In this document: one piece after another, positions 7,143 through 16,855 of the stretch
Numbering within the stretch: position 1 is the stretch's first letter
How the letters are laid out: every line of letters starts with the position of its first letter
DNA from: an uncultured Spirochaetales bacterium
Lineage (GTDB): Bacteria > Spirochaetota > Spirochaetia > Sphaerochaetales > Sphaerochaetaceae
Assembly (NCBI GenBank): GCA_902797395.1
Contig: CADBSO010000095.1
Span: 1 to 34,842 of the forward strand
DNA length: 34,842 bases
Direction of reading: 5' to 3'
Translations under genes and position numbers: made by a program
The notes under the pieces: generated by a model
Databases searched by the model: none
Told to the model about the DNA's origin: nothing
Seen by the model: only the letters and a program-made list of their open reading frames with translations

Positions 7143-9080
7143 GTGGGCAATATCAGCAAGCCGTGGAAATCATACGGGGGCTTTTTCGGAGAGGATGATG
7201 ATTTCGACAGGAATGACAGGAGGAGCGGCTCCGATCGCCAGCCGTCGGGAAGGGGTCCCAGGCGCTTCGGATTCGTTTACGTGATAATCGGAGTGATCGC
7301 GATTGTTTTCTTTTCGCAGTATTTCAGATCGCTTGTTTCGGGTGTTCGCAGTGTTTCGTATACCGAATTTATTCAGCATGTGGAATCGGGGAATGTGGAT
7401 GCGGCTAGAATAACCGATGTGGAGAATACAATCACATATTCGCTGAAGACCGGACAGACGCTGACGACCAGAATACCTTATCATGATCCTGCGCTTATTT
7501 CCACTTTGAAGCAGCATAGCGTGAAGATCAATGGAGTGCCTAAGGGCGTGTCGATCATGGAGATCATATTGAATTATCTTCCATTGATTTTCTTCGTGTA
7601 TCTCATAATAATGTTCACCAGGCAGTCGAAAAATCTCACTGGCGGCGGCATGTTCGGCGGCATGACGCAGAGTTTGGCGAGGGAATACAAGCCGAATGGC
7701 AAGGATGTTGTCAAATTCAGTGATGTTGCCGGCCAGAAAGAGGCTAAGGAGGAGCTTAGCGAAGTCGTGGAGTTCCTTAAGAACCCCAAGAAGTTTTCCA
7801 TGCTTGGCGCAAGGATACCGAAAGGCGTTCTTCTGGTAGGGCCTCCGGGAACCGGAAAGACTTTGATTGCCAGAGCGGTTGCCGGTGAATCCGGGGTTTC
7901 GTTTTTGTATACTTCAGGTTCTGATTTCGTTGAGATGTTCGTTGGCATGGGCGCCGCTCGTGTTCGCGATCTGTTTGCGGAAGCCAGGAAGAAATCTCCA
8001 TGCATAGTGTTCATAGACGAGCTTGATGCGGTTGGAAGATCAAGAGGAACCGGAATAGGCGGAGGTCATGACGAAAGGGAGCAGACGCTCAATCAGATTC
8101 TTGTTGAGATGGATGGCTTCAGCACTGAGAAAGGCGTGATAATAATGGCTGCGACCAACAGGCAGGATGTTTTGGATGATGCCCTGCTGAGACCGGGTCG
8201 TTTTGATAGGCATGTCGCTGTCGAGCTTCCTGATGTTCATGAGAGGGAGGCTATTCTGCAGCTTCATTTCGCCAAGATAAAAACCGACAGTTCGCTTGAT
8301 TTCAATAAAATCGCAAGGGCGACACCGGGCAGTTCCGGCGCTGATTTGGCTAATCTGGCGAATGAGAGCGCTCTTCTTGCTGCAAGAAACTCCAAGCCTT
8401 ATGTTACTATGGCGGAGGTGGAGCAGGCTCGGGACAAGATGATACTTGGCGCGGCTAAGACCAGCAGGGTCATGAGCCCTGAGGCTAAGACAGCTACCGC
8501 ATATCATGAAGCCGGCCATACTTTGCTGCACTATTATGTCAAAGGCGTTGATCCTTTGCATAAGGTTACGATAATTCCGCATGGACCGGCGCTGGGAGTG
8601 ACGGTTTCCCTTCCGGAAGAGGATGTTTATACCAAGAACAAGGAAGAGCTGTTGGGTTTGATAAAGATGACCATGGGCGGTTATGTGGCGGAGGAGCTTG
8701 TGTACGGCCAGACTACTACGGGTCCGTCCAATGACATAAAACAGGCGATGTCAATCGCGCAGAGAATGGTCACCGAATGGGGCATGAGCGATGCGCTTGG
8801 TTTTGTGAATTATTCGGATGATGATCATCCGCTGTTTTTGGGACGGGACATCAATCAGAGGAAATCGTATTCGGAGGAGACGGCAAGGGCGATAGACGAA
8901 GAGGTCAGGTCGATTCTGAAGTCCTGCCTGACCGAAACCAGAAATATTCTTTCGGAGCATCGCGGCGATTTGGATAGGCTGGCGCAGAATCTTGTTGAGA
9001 AGGAGACGCTTGATGACAATCAGGTGAGGGAGATTCTCGGTCTTGACAAGGTTTCAAAGAACTCCGATTTGCTCTCATGA
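7143..9080 (+). CDS. ftsH: ATP-dependent zinc metalloprotease FtsH
   Basis: FtsH is a membrane-anchored hexameric AAA+ protease that degrades misassembled membrane proteins and regulatory proteins. The 645-aa product uses a GTG start with GAGGAG 6 bases upstream. Transmembrane segments lie at about residues 43-60 and 143-160, flanking a periplasmic domain. Walker A GPPGTGKT is at 233-240, Walker B CIVFIDE at about 287-293, and the second region of homology [18 protein letters not shown] at about 339-356. The zinc site HEAGH is at 455-459. The N-terminal cytoplasmic tail before the first membrane helix is unusually long (about 42 residues, rich in Asp, Arg and Gly); many FtsH proteins have only a few residues there. 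The stop codon overlaps the next start by 4 bases (ATGA). Confidence 0.97.
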   Translation: MGNISKPWKSYGGFFGEDDDFDRNDRRSGSDRQPSGRGPRRFGFVYVIIGVIAIVFFSQYFRSLVSGVRSVSYTEFIQHVESGNVDAARITDVENTITYSLKTGQTLTTRIPYHDPALISTLKQHSVKINGVPKGVSIMEIILNYLPLIFFVYLIIMFTRQSKNLTGGGMFGGMTQSLAREYKPNGKDVVKFSDVAGQKEAKEELSEVVEFLKNPKKFSMLGARIPKGVLLVGPPGTGKTLIARAVAGESGVSFLYTSGSDFVEMFVGMGAARVRDLFAEARKKSPCIVFIDELDAVGRSRGTGIGGGHDEREQTLNQILVEMDGFSTEKGVIIMAATNRQDVLDDALLRPGRFDRHVAVELPDVHEREAILQLHFAKIKTDSSLDFNKIARATPGSSGADLANLANESALLAARNSKPYVTMAEVEQARDKMILGAAKTSRVMSPEAKTATAYHEAGHTLLHYYVKGVDPLHKVTIIPHGPALGVTVSLPEEDVYTKNKEELLGLIKMTMGGYVAEELVYGQTTTGPSNDIKQAMSIAQRMVTEWGMSDALGFVNYSDDDHPLFLGRDINQRKSYSEETARAIDEEVRSILKSCLTETRNILSEHRGDLDRLAQNLVEKETLDDNQVREILGLDKVSKNSDLLS

Positions 9081-9925
9081 GCGCTTTGTCTGGCGGCGGA
9101 AGGCCGCCTGTGAGACTCATATTATCGGATTTGGACGGAACGTTGCTTAGAACGGATGGCAGGATTTCCGATGCGAATGTGAGGGCCATTCATAAGGCGC
9201 TTGATCGCGGAATAAGATTCGGGATAGCCACTGGCAGGTATCGTGCCGGATGCCGTCAGATAATCGATATGCTCGGATTGAGGGAAAGCGACATATGCTG
9301 CGCGTATGATAATGGCGCTCATGTTGTTGTCGGAGGGCAGTCCATATATGACGGCAGCATATCCAAAAGGGACATGAGCGATATAGTGCATTTCCTCCGA
9401 GACCAGAAATGCACGCCTGCGCTTTACATTTCCGACAATTGGATAGTTGAGAAGAAGGACTATTTTTATGATAAGATCAGTGCCTTCTATGATGGCGATG
9501 GCCTGATACTTGATTTCGATGAGGTGCTGTCGGAAGGCAACAGCGCGTTTTCCGGACCTATGAAGATTGCCATAAGGGCAATGGAGAATGACATCAGCGG
9601 GATATATGAGAAACTGAGGTCGAGATTTCCTGATTATGAATACTATCTTTCCAGTTCCACGATATTGGAGATGAATTACGAGGGCAAGGGAAAAGGGAAT
9701 GCTTTGCAGGTTCTTGCAGGGCATTTTGGAATGGATTTGAGCGAGACCATGGCGCTGGGCGATTACGATAATGATGCGGGGATGATAGGTCGTGCGGGAA
9801 TAGGCGTGGCCATGTCGAACGCATCGGCTGCGGCCAAGGCTGCGGCTGATTTCGTAACCTTATCCAATGATGAGGATGGCTTATCGTTTGCGATTGGCAG
9901 GTTCTGTTTTCCGGAAGAGGTTTGA
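9077..9925 (+). CDS. HAD-superfamily (Cof-type) hydrolase
   Basis: This is a phosphatase of the Cof/YbiV group, which generally dephosphorylates sugar phosphates or cofactors such as FMN and pyridoxal phosphate. The 282-aa protein has motif I LILSDLDGTLL with the nucleophile Asp in DLDGT. Motif II is the TGR of ATGRYRAG. A C2-type cap domain lies in the middle. Motif III/IV is KGKGNAL and GDYDNDAGMI, with GIGVAMSNA downstream as in the family. The substrate cannot be predicted from sequence. It overlaps ftsH by 4 bases and touches the metallo-hydrolase gene downstream, so it is part of the ftsH operon. Confidence 0.92.
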   Translation: MSALSGGGRPPVRLILSDLDGTLLRTDGRISDANVRAIHKALDRGIRFGIATGRYRAGCRQIIDMLGLRESDICCAYDNGAHVVVGGQSIYDGSISKRDMSDIVHFLRDQKCTPALYISDNWIVEKKDYFYDKISAFYDGDGLILDFDEVLSEGNSAFSGPMKIAIRAMENDISGIYEKLRSRFPDYEYYLSSSTILEMNYEGKGKGNALQVLAGHFGMDLSETMALGDYDNDAGMIGRAGIGVAMSNASAAAKAAADFVTLSNDEDGLSFAIGRFCFPEEV

Positions 9926-9927
9926 TG

Positions 9928-10704
9928 ATGCTGAAATATGTTGTTGTGAGCTCGGGATCAAGCGGAAACTGCTATGTTTTCTATGATGGCAAGGATAGCA
10001 TTGCAATTGATTACGGCATAACAACCAAGAGGTTTTGTCAGACATTGGAACAGCATCATATTCCGATCGAGTCGGTAAGGGCGGTTTTTCTGACGCATCT
10101 TCATCCGGATCATGCGTCGAGTAGCCTTAAAGTGCTTCAGAAGAAGGTGCCTATCGGGATATATTTGAATTCGTTTGCGGCGAAAAGGGAGCATAGGGCG
10201 TTCGTATCGCTGGATTTGAAAACCGATGATGTCAGATTGTTTTCAGTGGGTGAGAAGTTGGTCGAGGGCGGTTTTGAAGTAGTTGCAACGGATGCGAATC
10301 ATGATTCAAAAGGGTGTGTCAGCTATATGGTTTCATCTGGCGGACATCGCGCGTCTCTCATTACGGATACCGGATATTTCACTGATGAGATGATAGGTTT
10401 CGCTCAGGAAAGCGATCTTCTTTTTTTGGAGTCCGATTATGATGATCGGATGTTGGATGACGGTGATTATTCATACGAATTGAAAAGGCGGATACGTTCG
10501 GATTTCGGTCATCTGAGCAACGAGCAGGCGAAACGGTTCCTTTTGAAATTGGGGCGGAATCCGGATCGCGATGTGTATCTCATACATTTGAGCGAGAACA
10601 ATAATACGCCGGAGCGCGCGGAAAAGTGCGCAAGCGAGGCTTTGCCTTTGAACAGATCCATTCATGCGATATGCCATGGCGGAGGCGCCTGCGGTGAGAT
10701 ATGA
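9928..10704 (+). CDS. Metallo-beta-lactamase-fold hydrolase, YycJ/WalJ-like
   Basis: The protein is a metal-dependent hydrolase of about 258 aa. Its opening, LKYVVVSSGSSGNCYVF, is the family signature of YycJ/WalJ. The metal-binding motif THLHPDHA (HxHxDH) follows. ITDTGYFTDEM and the LLFLESDYDD stretch supply the later ligands, with HLSNEQA and LIHLSENNN near the C-terminus as in YycJ. YycJ homologues have been linked to DNA processing and cell-wall coordination, and a nuclease role is likely but unproven here. Codons TTG, ATG and ATG at 9922, 9925 and 9928 all precede CTGAAATAT; I chose 9928 because GAAGAGG lies about 7 bases upstream. It is translationally linked to the HAD gene. Confidence 0.88.
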   Translation: MLKYVVVSSGSSGNCYVFYDGKDSIAIDYGITTKRFCQTLEQHHIPIESVRAVFLTHLHPDHASSSLKVLQKKVPIGIYLNSFAAKREHRAFVSLDLKTDDVRLFSVGEKLVEGGFEVVATDANHDSKGCVSYMVSSGGHRASLITDTGYFTDEMIGFAQESDLLFLESDYDDRMLDDGDYSYELKRRIRSDFGHLSNEQAKRFLLKLGRNPDRDVYLIHLSENNNTPERAEKCASEALPLNRSIHAICHGGGACGEI

Positions 10705-10742
10705 GCGCTTGCCTGTTAGGCTGATGCTCCAGAGGTGGTGTT

Positions 10743-13700
10743 TTGAATAGATCGCTCGTATTGAAAAAGACAAAATACCTGTTTCTTTTGTTCGCGTTTC
10801 TGTCTGTGGCCGCAGCGATATCAGTTGTTGCCGTGTTTGGAAGCGGCTTTGCGGGAGGTGCGATGAAGAGTCGCTTTCGGCGCGCTCTTGGTGATTCGGT
10901 CAGCATAGCATCGCAGGAGCATCCGTTTTCTCCATTTTCCCAGGTGTATTTTTCGAATGTTGAAATTGCAATGGACGGACTTTCGGCCGATATGGTTACG
11001 GTTCGTTTCGACAATTCGCTGATTTCGCTGTTGAGGTATTTTATTTTTGGCCAGGGCAGTTTGAAGATCGGGCTGTATGATTGCAATTTGAATCTGGATA
11101 TGTCGCAAACAGCCGCAAAGGACGGCTCTGAAAGCGCGGTGGCGACCGGACTGGATGAAATGCCGCAGCGCGGGATTCCTGATATTGTTGATGCGATTTC
11201 CAAGACTGCTTTGCAATTGCGTATCTCAAATATGAATGCGACTGCAAAAGCGCCGGAATTCGATGCATCCGTATCAAACCTTTCGCTGTTTCTTGATATG
11301 GGAAGGAATATCAGCATTCGGGACTTCAATCTGAATGTGCCGTCTGCGGATGTGAGCAGCGGAAAAGAGGGCGTCAGGGTCTGTGTTCGCGGCATGAGAA
11401 GCGTTGAGGATTTCAAGATCGGGGTGTCTGGCCTGCTTATCGAATCTCCTGCTTTCGGAATGGATGAATCTGATTTGTCATTCAAATGGCAGGTTGGGGA
11501 TGGCATCGGCTTTGAATTTCCCGAATTGTCTTTTTCGGTGCTTGGACATTCCGTTAATGCGGATGGCTTGAAGGCGGATTTCAAATATTCAAGAGCCGGA
11601 TCTGAAATAGGCCTGACATCCGAGAGCATCAGATCGAATATATCACAGCAATCGCAGGCCGAGTTGAGCGACATAAGGCTGGCGGCGGATCTTGGTGATG
11701 ATTTCTCAATTGGCGACATAAGGCTGGATTTTGATTTGGGGATAAGACGATCCGGCAAGACAATGGCTTATGCGCCATTCAGTTTTGATTTCAAATCCGG
11801 GCAGGGCTTTGAGCTTTTTTCCGGTTCGTTCGTTTCTCCGATATTGAGCAGAAAATGCGTTTTGGAATCGCGTTTGGCTGATGATGCGCTGAATTTGAAT
11901 GTCAGATCCGATCAGTCGGATACGCTGAGCTTGAATCTGGTCTATGATCTGAAGCTCAAGCGCATCAAGGCTGATGCGAGCATTGGAATTTCGGATTTGA
12001 TGGTTCCGGAATCCGTTTTGCCGTTCGTATCCGAGAAAAGCATAGCGCGCGCCGATTTCTCATCGGATATGACTAAGAACGAGTCTTCTCTGGGTCTTAC
12101 ATGGTCGGCGGAGGTTTTCGGACTGCCGTTCTCTGTGGACTTGGCTTTGAAAACGAATTTTGAGAAAGTTGTGTTTTTTGGCAGGGGCGTGGAATTCGGA
12201 AGGCTTAACGCTAAGCCTCCGATGCCGCTTAGCCTTTCGCAAAGCGTTAAGAAGCTTGCGGTTCCCGTGTTCTATTCGGGAAATCATGCGGCCGAAGCGG
12301 ATGTGCTTGTCTCGGATAGCAGCTTGAGCTTCGATTTCAAGTCGGATGGCGGTTTGGTTGGCGTTTCAGGTTCGATTGATCCGTCTGACGGCGGCAAGAG
12401 GATGGATCTTGATGTGATTCTTTCCGGAATGAGATACGGTTTTCTTTGCGCGCTTTCCAATGATGGAGTTGACATGACATCGGATGGATTCCAAGCCGGA
12501 ATTCATTTCCTGAATGGTGTGGAGGCTTATTTTAGGGCAAACGATTTCATTTTGCCTGACATGTATGAGGCTTTGCGTGGAAACATGAAAGCAGGCGCTG
12601 ACACTAGTCGCGACAATGAGGTTCCGTTTGAGGAGATGTCGTCCTCTGGGGACCGCATCGTGTTGAATGCGGATTTTGCTTTCAAGGCGAATAGCGAGGA
12701 AAAGACAATTTCAATGAAGGATTCAAGCTTTTCCTTTGCTTTTCCGAAATTTTCAATAGGATGGAATTTGAGCTATGCGGATTCCAGCTTCAAGCTTTCC
12801 AATTTTCTTTACGCTTCTCCTGAACTGTCGTTTTCCGGCGGCGGGCATGTCAAGGCGGATTTTTTCGATAAGGAGTTTTATAAGAGCCTGGAAAGTTATC
12901 TGTCCTTCAAGTCGAGCGATGGCAAATCCGAGATTGTTTTGGATGTCGGCAGGAAAGACGGCCTGAGCATCGCGGATGTGAATGTCATGCTGGATCCTCC
13001 TCCCGCTTTTACCGGACTGAGCAACTTCAAGCTGAATTGCGATTTGTCGACGGATTGGTCCAAGGAGCTTAGCGCGACTGGAAAAGCGTCCGTTCTTCCT
13101 TTTGGCGCGGACGAGGAGTGCGATATCGGAATAAGCTTGAAAGACAGGGTTTGCGTTTTCCATTGTGATGAATTCACATATAAGGGTCTTAAAGCCTGCA
13201 ATATCGACTTGAGGGCTGATACGATCACCGGCAAGGCTATTTTCGGCTTCGATGGAAGATTTGATTACAAAAGACTTGATAGAACGGTGGGGTTCACATT
13301 CAGCCCTTCCATTGAGCTTCAATTTGACAATTCCGGCGCCGGGTTTTCGCTGGAGAGTTTCAAAAATTCGGATAAGGAAGTCAAAATAAGCTTCAATCGC
13401 ATAACGATGGACTATGACAAATTCGAGGATTTGACGACTACGGCCAGAATCTCGGGCGGGAAAATGGATTTTTCGGATGGCTTCATCAAGGGCAGAGCGG
13501 ATCTTAATGGAAAGGACTTCGATTTCGAATTGGCTGATCCGTTTCCGATACAGGGTCGTTTCAGGGGTTCGGTTTCGAATGGCGTCTTGCAAATGGAATC
13601 CGACATAGCTCATCTGCCTATATCGCTGTCAAGGTATTTCGTCATTCGTCCCATATTCGAGATCACATCAGGTGATTTCAGCGGACCGGTGATCGTCAAG

Positions 13701-15152
13701 GGGAATCTTGATGGTTTGGATGTCTATTGCATGCTTGTGGCAGACGAGATGAAAATATGGAATTTTTGGACTCGCAACGAATACATAACGATCAATAATG
13801 TTAATTTGGTCGGAAACGGTCGTGAGATAAAGGTTCTCAGAACTACGGCGTCATCAGTGAACAAATCGAGTTCGAGGGTTACGCTCTTCGAGGCAGAAGC
13901 CGGTGTGTCGTTCGATAAGCTCACATATCCTTTTTGGAATATAAACGTTTATGTTCCTGAGAACGAAAGGGTAGAAGCCAACATACCCATACCGCTGTTT
14001 GATTACAATATCAGCATAAAGGATGTGTATGGAGATTTTTATCTTTCCGGAATAGGAATGGATTATGTTGAGATAAGCGGGGACTTGTTCGGAGAGAACG
14101 CGTTGTTCTCCAAGCCGATGCAGGCACCGAAATACGTGTATGCGGATCCTAACGGGGACGATGGTGTGATAGTGATGCCGAAGGCGGATGTCCAAGTGAG
14201 CGTCACGACTGGAAAAAATGTTCGGGTCACGTATCCGGATACGAACAATCCCATAGTCAACGCTGTTCTTAAGGAAGGGCAGAAAGCCCTTGTCATATAT
14301 AAGGATAGCGAAGGCGGCAAGTTCTATGTCGATGGAAAGGTGGAAATTGAAAGCGGCGATGCTTATTACCTGAAAAGAAGATTCAATATAGAAAAGGGCG
14401 ATATAACATGGGACATGAGCAGAAGCACGCCGGATATTCCGCTTATAAACCTGAAGGCCTCATACAGGGATTACGATGCGACGAATGGAGGGGTTGATTT
14501 GTATATCAACCTCAGCAATGCCACATTTGATCTGAGCAATGCCACATTTGACGGACTCAAGCCCAAATTCACATCCTCGGGAGGATTGAGCGAAAGCGAA
14601 ATAATGACAAAACTCGGACAGGCTGTCGTGCAGACGGATACTTCCAGCGGAAACTTCCAGTACCTCACATCACTGTCGATGACGATGTTTGACCTTCTGT
14701 CAAACATTTCCAATGTCACGCAATTCGCGAGTTTCGTGTCTTTTCCTGAGGACATGGGGGTTAATCTGGGGCTTGATGTGTTCGCGCTTCAGACGAATTT
14801 TCTGGTGAATTTCATTTCCGATGCCGCCCCGTCCGTATTGAACCAGCGCACGCGATCAGGCGGAAACGCCTTCTCCAGATACATAGACGGAACATCTCTG
14901 ACTATAGGAAAGCGGCTGACACCGAAGCTCATGCTCTCATTTTCGGCGGAATTCATGAATGTGTCCGACATGGAAATATCCGACAAGAGGGGGGTCGGTC
15001 TCGGTGGGGATCTTGTCTGCCGCATGACTTTGGGCGCCCAATGGGATCTTCCGCCGTTCAGCCTGCAGTTTTTCTTTCAGCCGGAGGATTTCAGCATAGC
15101 GGGTTTTCTTTCCGGATATGGTATGACGATTACCAGAACGATAACCTTTTGA
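10743..15152 (+). CDS. tamB: TamB/DUF490-family translocation and assembly protein
   Basis: TamB-like proteins bridge the inner and outer membranes and take part in outer-membrane protein assembly or phospholipid transport. The 1469-aa protein has one N-terminal signal anchor (about residues 12-34). A very long region of alternating polar/hydrophobic beta-strand sequence follows, and then the conserved C-terminal DUF490 region from about residue 1140 (VSVTTGKNVRVTYPDTNNP, then the GDITWDMSRSTPDIPLINLKASY area). The TTG start is chosen because it includes the anchor and follows GAGGTGG by about 6 bases. A 21-bp tandem duplication at 14511-14552 repeats the heptapeptide LSNATFD. It is the last gene of the ftsH operon; no TamA/BamA partner is in the window. 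Confidence 0.9.
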   Translation: MNRSLVLKKTKYLFLLFAFLSVAAAISVVAVFGSGFAGGAMKSRFRRALGDSVSIASQEHPFSPFSQVYFSNVEIAMDGLSADMVTVRFDNSLISLLRYFIFGQGSLKIGLYDCNLNLDMSQTAAKDGSESAVATGLDEMPQRGIPDIVDAISKTALQLRISNMNATAKAPEFDASVSNLSLFLDMGRNISIRDFNLNVPSADVSSGKEGVRVCVRGMRSVEDFKIGVSGLLIESPAFGMDESDLSFKWQVGDGIGFEFPELSFSVLGHSVNADGLKADFKYSRAGSEIGLTSESIRSNISQQSQAELSDIRLAADLGDDFSIGDIRLDFDLGIRRSGKTMAYAPFSFDFKSGQGFELFSGSFVSPILSRKCVLESRLADDALNLNVRSDQSDTLSLNLVYDLKLKRIKADASIGISDLMVPESVLPFVSEKSIARADFSSDMTKNESSLGLTWSAEVFGLPFSVDLALKTNFEKVVFFGRGVEFGRLNAKPPMPLSLSQSVKKLAVPVFYSGNHAAEADVLVSDSSLSFDFKSDGGLVGVSGSIDPSDGGKRMDLDVILSGMRYGFLCALSNDGVDMTSDGFQAGIHFLNGVEAYFRANDFILPDMYEALRGNMKAGADTSRDNEVPFEEMSSSGDRIVLNADFAFKANSEEKTISMKDSSFSFAFPKFSIGWNLSYADSSFKLSNFLYASPELSFSGGGHVKADFFDKEFYKSLESYLSFKSSDGKSEIVLDVGRKDGLSIADVNVMLDPPPAFTGLSNFKLNCDLSTDWSKELSATGKASVLPFGADEECDIGISLKDRVCVFHCDEFTYKGLKACNIDLRADTITGKAIFGFDGRFDYKRLDRTVGFTFSPSIELQFDNSGAGFSLESFKNSDKEVKISFNRITMDYDKFEDLTTTARISGGKMDFSDGFIKGRADLNGKDFDFELADPFPIQGRFRGSVSNGVLQMESDIAHLPISLSRYFVIRPIFEITSGDFSGPVIVKGNLDGLDVYCMLVADEMKIWNFWTRNEYITINNVNLVGNGREIKVLRTTASSVNKSSSRVTLFEAEAGVSFDKLTYPFWNINVYVPENERVEANIPIPLFDYNISIKDVYGDFYLSGIGMDYVEISGDLFGENALFSKPMQAPKYVYADPNGDDGVIVMPKADVQVSVTTGKNVRVTYPDTNNPIVNAVLKEGQKALVIYKDSEGGKFYVDGKVEIESGDAYYLKRRFNIEKGDITWDMSRSTPDIPLINLKASYRDYDATNGGVDLYINLSNATFDLSNATFDGLKPKFTSSGGLSESEIMTKLGQAVVQTDTSSGNFQYLTSLSMTMFDLLSNISNVTQFASFVSFPEDMGVNLGLDVFALQTNFLVNFISDAAPSVLNQRTRSGGNAFSRYIDGTSLTIGKRLTPKLMLSFSAEFMNVSDMEISDKRGVGLGGDLVCRMTLGAQWDLPPFSLQFFFQPEDFSIAGFLSGYGMTITRTITF

Positions 15153-15226
15153 TTGGCCTTGAGGCTTTTCAAAAACGGCTGGCGCATGCGGCTTGATGAA
15201 AAATCATGACGGAATGACTGATTTCA

Positions 15227-15255
15227 TTGCTTTATTTGGTAAAAGTATTTATAAT
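15227..15255 (+). promoter_or_regulatory. Promoter of the lipoprotein-recJ pair
   Basis: TTGCTT (15227-15232) and a perfect TATAAT (15250-15255) are separated by 17 bp. The ATG at 15266 lies exactly 10 bases after the -10 box, and no Shine-Dalgarno sequence is visible, so a leaderless transcript is likely. The region upstream (15153-15226) shows only a weak GCCT/AGGC stem followed by TTTT. Confidence 0.65.
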
Positions 15256-15265
15256 GAATTCCATG

Positions 15266-16855
15266 ATGAGAAAGTTCGCATTTCATTTTGTTTTTGCGCT
15301 TTTCGCATGCTTGCTGCTTGCTGCTTGCGGAGGCGGCACGTATTCAGTCAGATACTATTTGATAGACAATGATCCGAATTCGGATACGAATGGCGATTAT
15401 ATACTTTACCATACGGACATAGTGCCTAAGAGCGGATTTGTCAATAGGTTCCAGGATAGCGTGTCCGGAGCGGGAGTCACCGGGTGGTATTATGGTCCGT
15501 ATCTGCATGATTTGGAGGAGAAGCTGACCGAAGCGAATATCGATAGGATCAAGGAAGAGAAAATGGCTTCGGAATTCATTCCCGTTTATTATGGCGAATA
15601 TCTCAATGCCAATCCGACGAAGGTCACCAAGGATATGGATTTGTATGCGAGTTATGGCGAAAGGGTGAAGCTTAACTTCCATTATTTCAAGAAGAACGAA
15701 CTGAATGTGAGCATTCCGGTTCTGCATGAGCCTGTGGAGAATATAAAGAATGCGGCTATAGATTCGGCGAATGTTCCAAGCGAGATAATCAATGGCGTCG
15801 TGAGCGAGATAGATACGCAATCCGGCATAGTCGACTATTGTTGTGTCGGATATGCGTTCCTGAGAAAGGATGACGAGGGGAATCCTCGTGTGCCGGCCCA
15901 ATCCGCTAGGGATGCGAATTTGGAATACAGGGATGCTTCGGGAGAACTCGTATATGAGCAGATAGATTCGCTTTCCGATGTCATATGCTCGGTTGACATG
16001 GACATATATGTGCTTTATGATGAGAAGGTTACCGTATCGATAATGAAATGGTCGCCGGAGGACAACAAATATGTTGCTGACAAGACATTGAATATCGGAA
16101 AAGGCGGAACTATCTCAGCAAATCAGGAGCCTAATTATTCCGGGTGCGCCAAATGGTGGGCTTTCGATTACGATGATGGAAGGCTGGTTGCGATAGAACG
16201 TTTGAGCCAGAGCATCCACAAGCATAACGAGATAATGGAGAATGTGGATCCGGATTTGAGGGAGTTTGAATTCGGAGATGATGCTCCAATAGAGGAAAGC
16301 GTCATGCTTTTCCCGGTTTATGTCAATAAGGTGAATGTGCTGTTCAGACACTATGACGGCCATTTTGTCAACGATGGAACCATTCCGCGGTTCGAGTTCA
16401 AGGATATAATGAAAGAGGGTGGTACTACTCGTTTCTCCATAGTTTGCGTGCCTGAGGACGGATACAGGATTCCCGCCCTTGACTCTTTCCCGTCTGCCGA
16501 ATTGCTCCTGGCGGAGTATAATATGCCGAAATATACCGCCACATATACCGCATATAATATGAGAACGAGCATATGGGACAGCGCCAATTCGCTTGTGGGG
16601 GCATACAGATATCCGGATAATATCGAATGGGGTCAGGCGAAGTATACGAGTTTGTTCATGCAGCCGGGCAAGGTTTCGCAATGCAAGATAGCTCCTGCTA
16701 GCGCTTCCGATACGTCGCCGATACTTATTGAGAAGGTTGCTCCGGATGAGCATGGTGTGATGCCCAAGCTTCTCGTGATTCCGGATTTCAACGATAATGA
16801 TAACGCTGAGGTTTATTTCTACGCCATTTCAGAACCGGATCGCCGGGTGAATTGA
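15266..16855 (+). CDS. Surface lipoprotein, paralogue of the larger lipoprotein downstream
   Basis: This secreted lipoprotein of about 529 aa has no known function. The signal peptide starts MRKFAFHFVFALF and ends at a lipobox LAAC (Cys21). The mature N-terminus, CGGGTYSVRYY, resembles CGEGTYTIRFV of the lipoprotein at 19045, so the two are related. Short modules follow that alternate an aromatic-rich strand (VKLNFHYFKKNE, VNVLFRHYDGHF) with MDLYASY / MDIYVLY / VMLFPVY ends. These look like degenerate Listeria-Bacteroides (InlB B-type) repeats, which are usually surface adhesin or spacer modules. ATG codons at 15254, 15263 and 15266 are all in frame; 15266 matches the 10-base spacing from TATAAT seen at ruvA and rnz. 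The stop codon overlaps the recJ start by one base. Confidence 0.8.
   Translation: MRKFAFHFVFALFACLLLAACGGGTYSVRYYLIDNDPNSDTNGDYILYHTDIVPKSGFVNRFQDSVSGAGVTGWYYGPYLHDLEEKLTEANIDRIKEEKMASEFIPVYYGEYLNANPTKVTKDMDLYASYGERVKLNFHYFKKNELNVSIPVLHEPVENIKNAAIDSANVPSEIINGVVSEIDTQSGIVDYCCVGYAFLRKDDEGNPRVPAQSARDANLEYRDASGELVYEQIDSLSDVICSVDMDIYVLYDEKVTVSIMKWSPEDNKYVADKTLNIGKGGTISANQEPNYSGCAKWWAFDYDDGRLVAIERLSQSIHKHNEIMENVDPDLREFEFGDDAPIEESVMLFPVYVNKVNVLFRHYDGHFVNDGTIPRFEFKDIMKEGGTTRFSIVCVPEDGYRIPALDSFPSAELLLAEYNMPKYTATYTAYNMRTSIWDSANSLVGAYRYPDNIEWGQAKYTSLFMQPGKVSQCKIAPASASDTSPILIEKVAPDEHGVMPKLLVIPDFNDNDNAEVYFYAISEPDRRVN

Noticed and set aside
10580..11758. A 392-codon minus-strand open frame
   Set aside because: It lies opposite the start of tamB and the end of the YycJ-like gene, has no recognisable domain, and reads like the reverse complement of biased codons.
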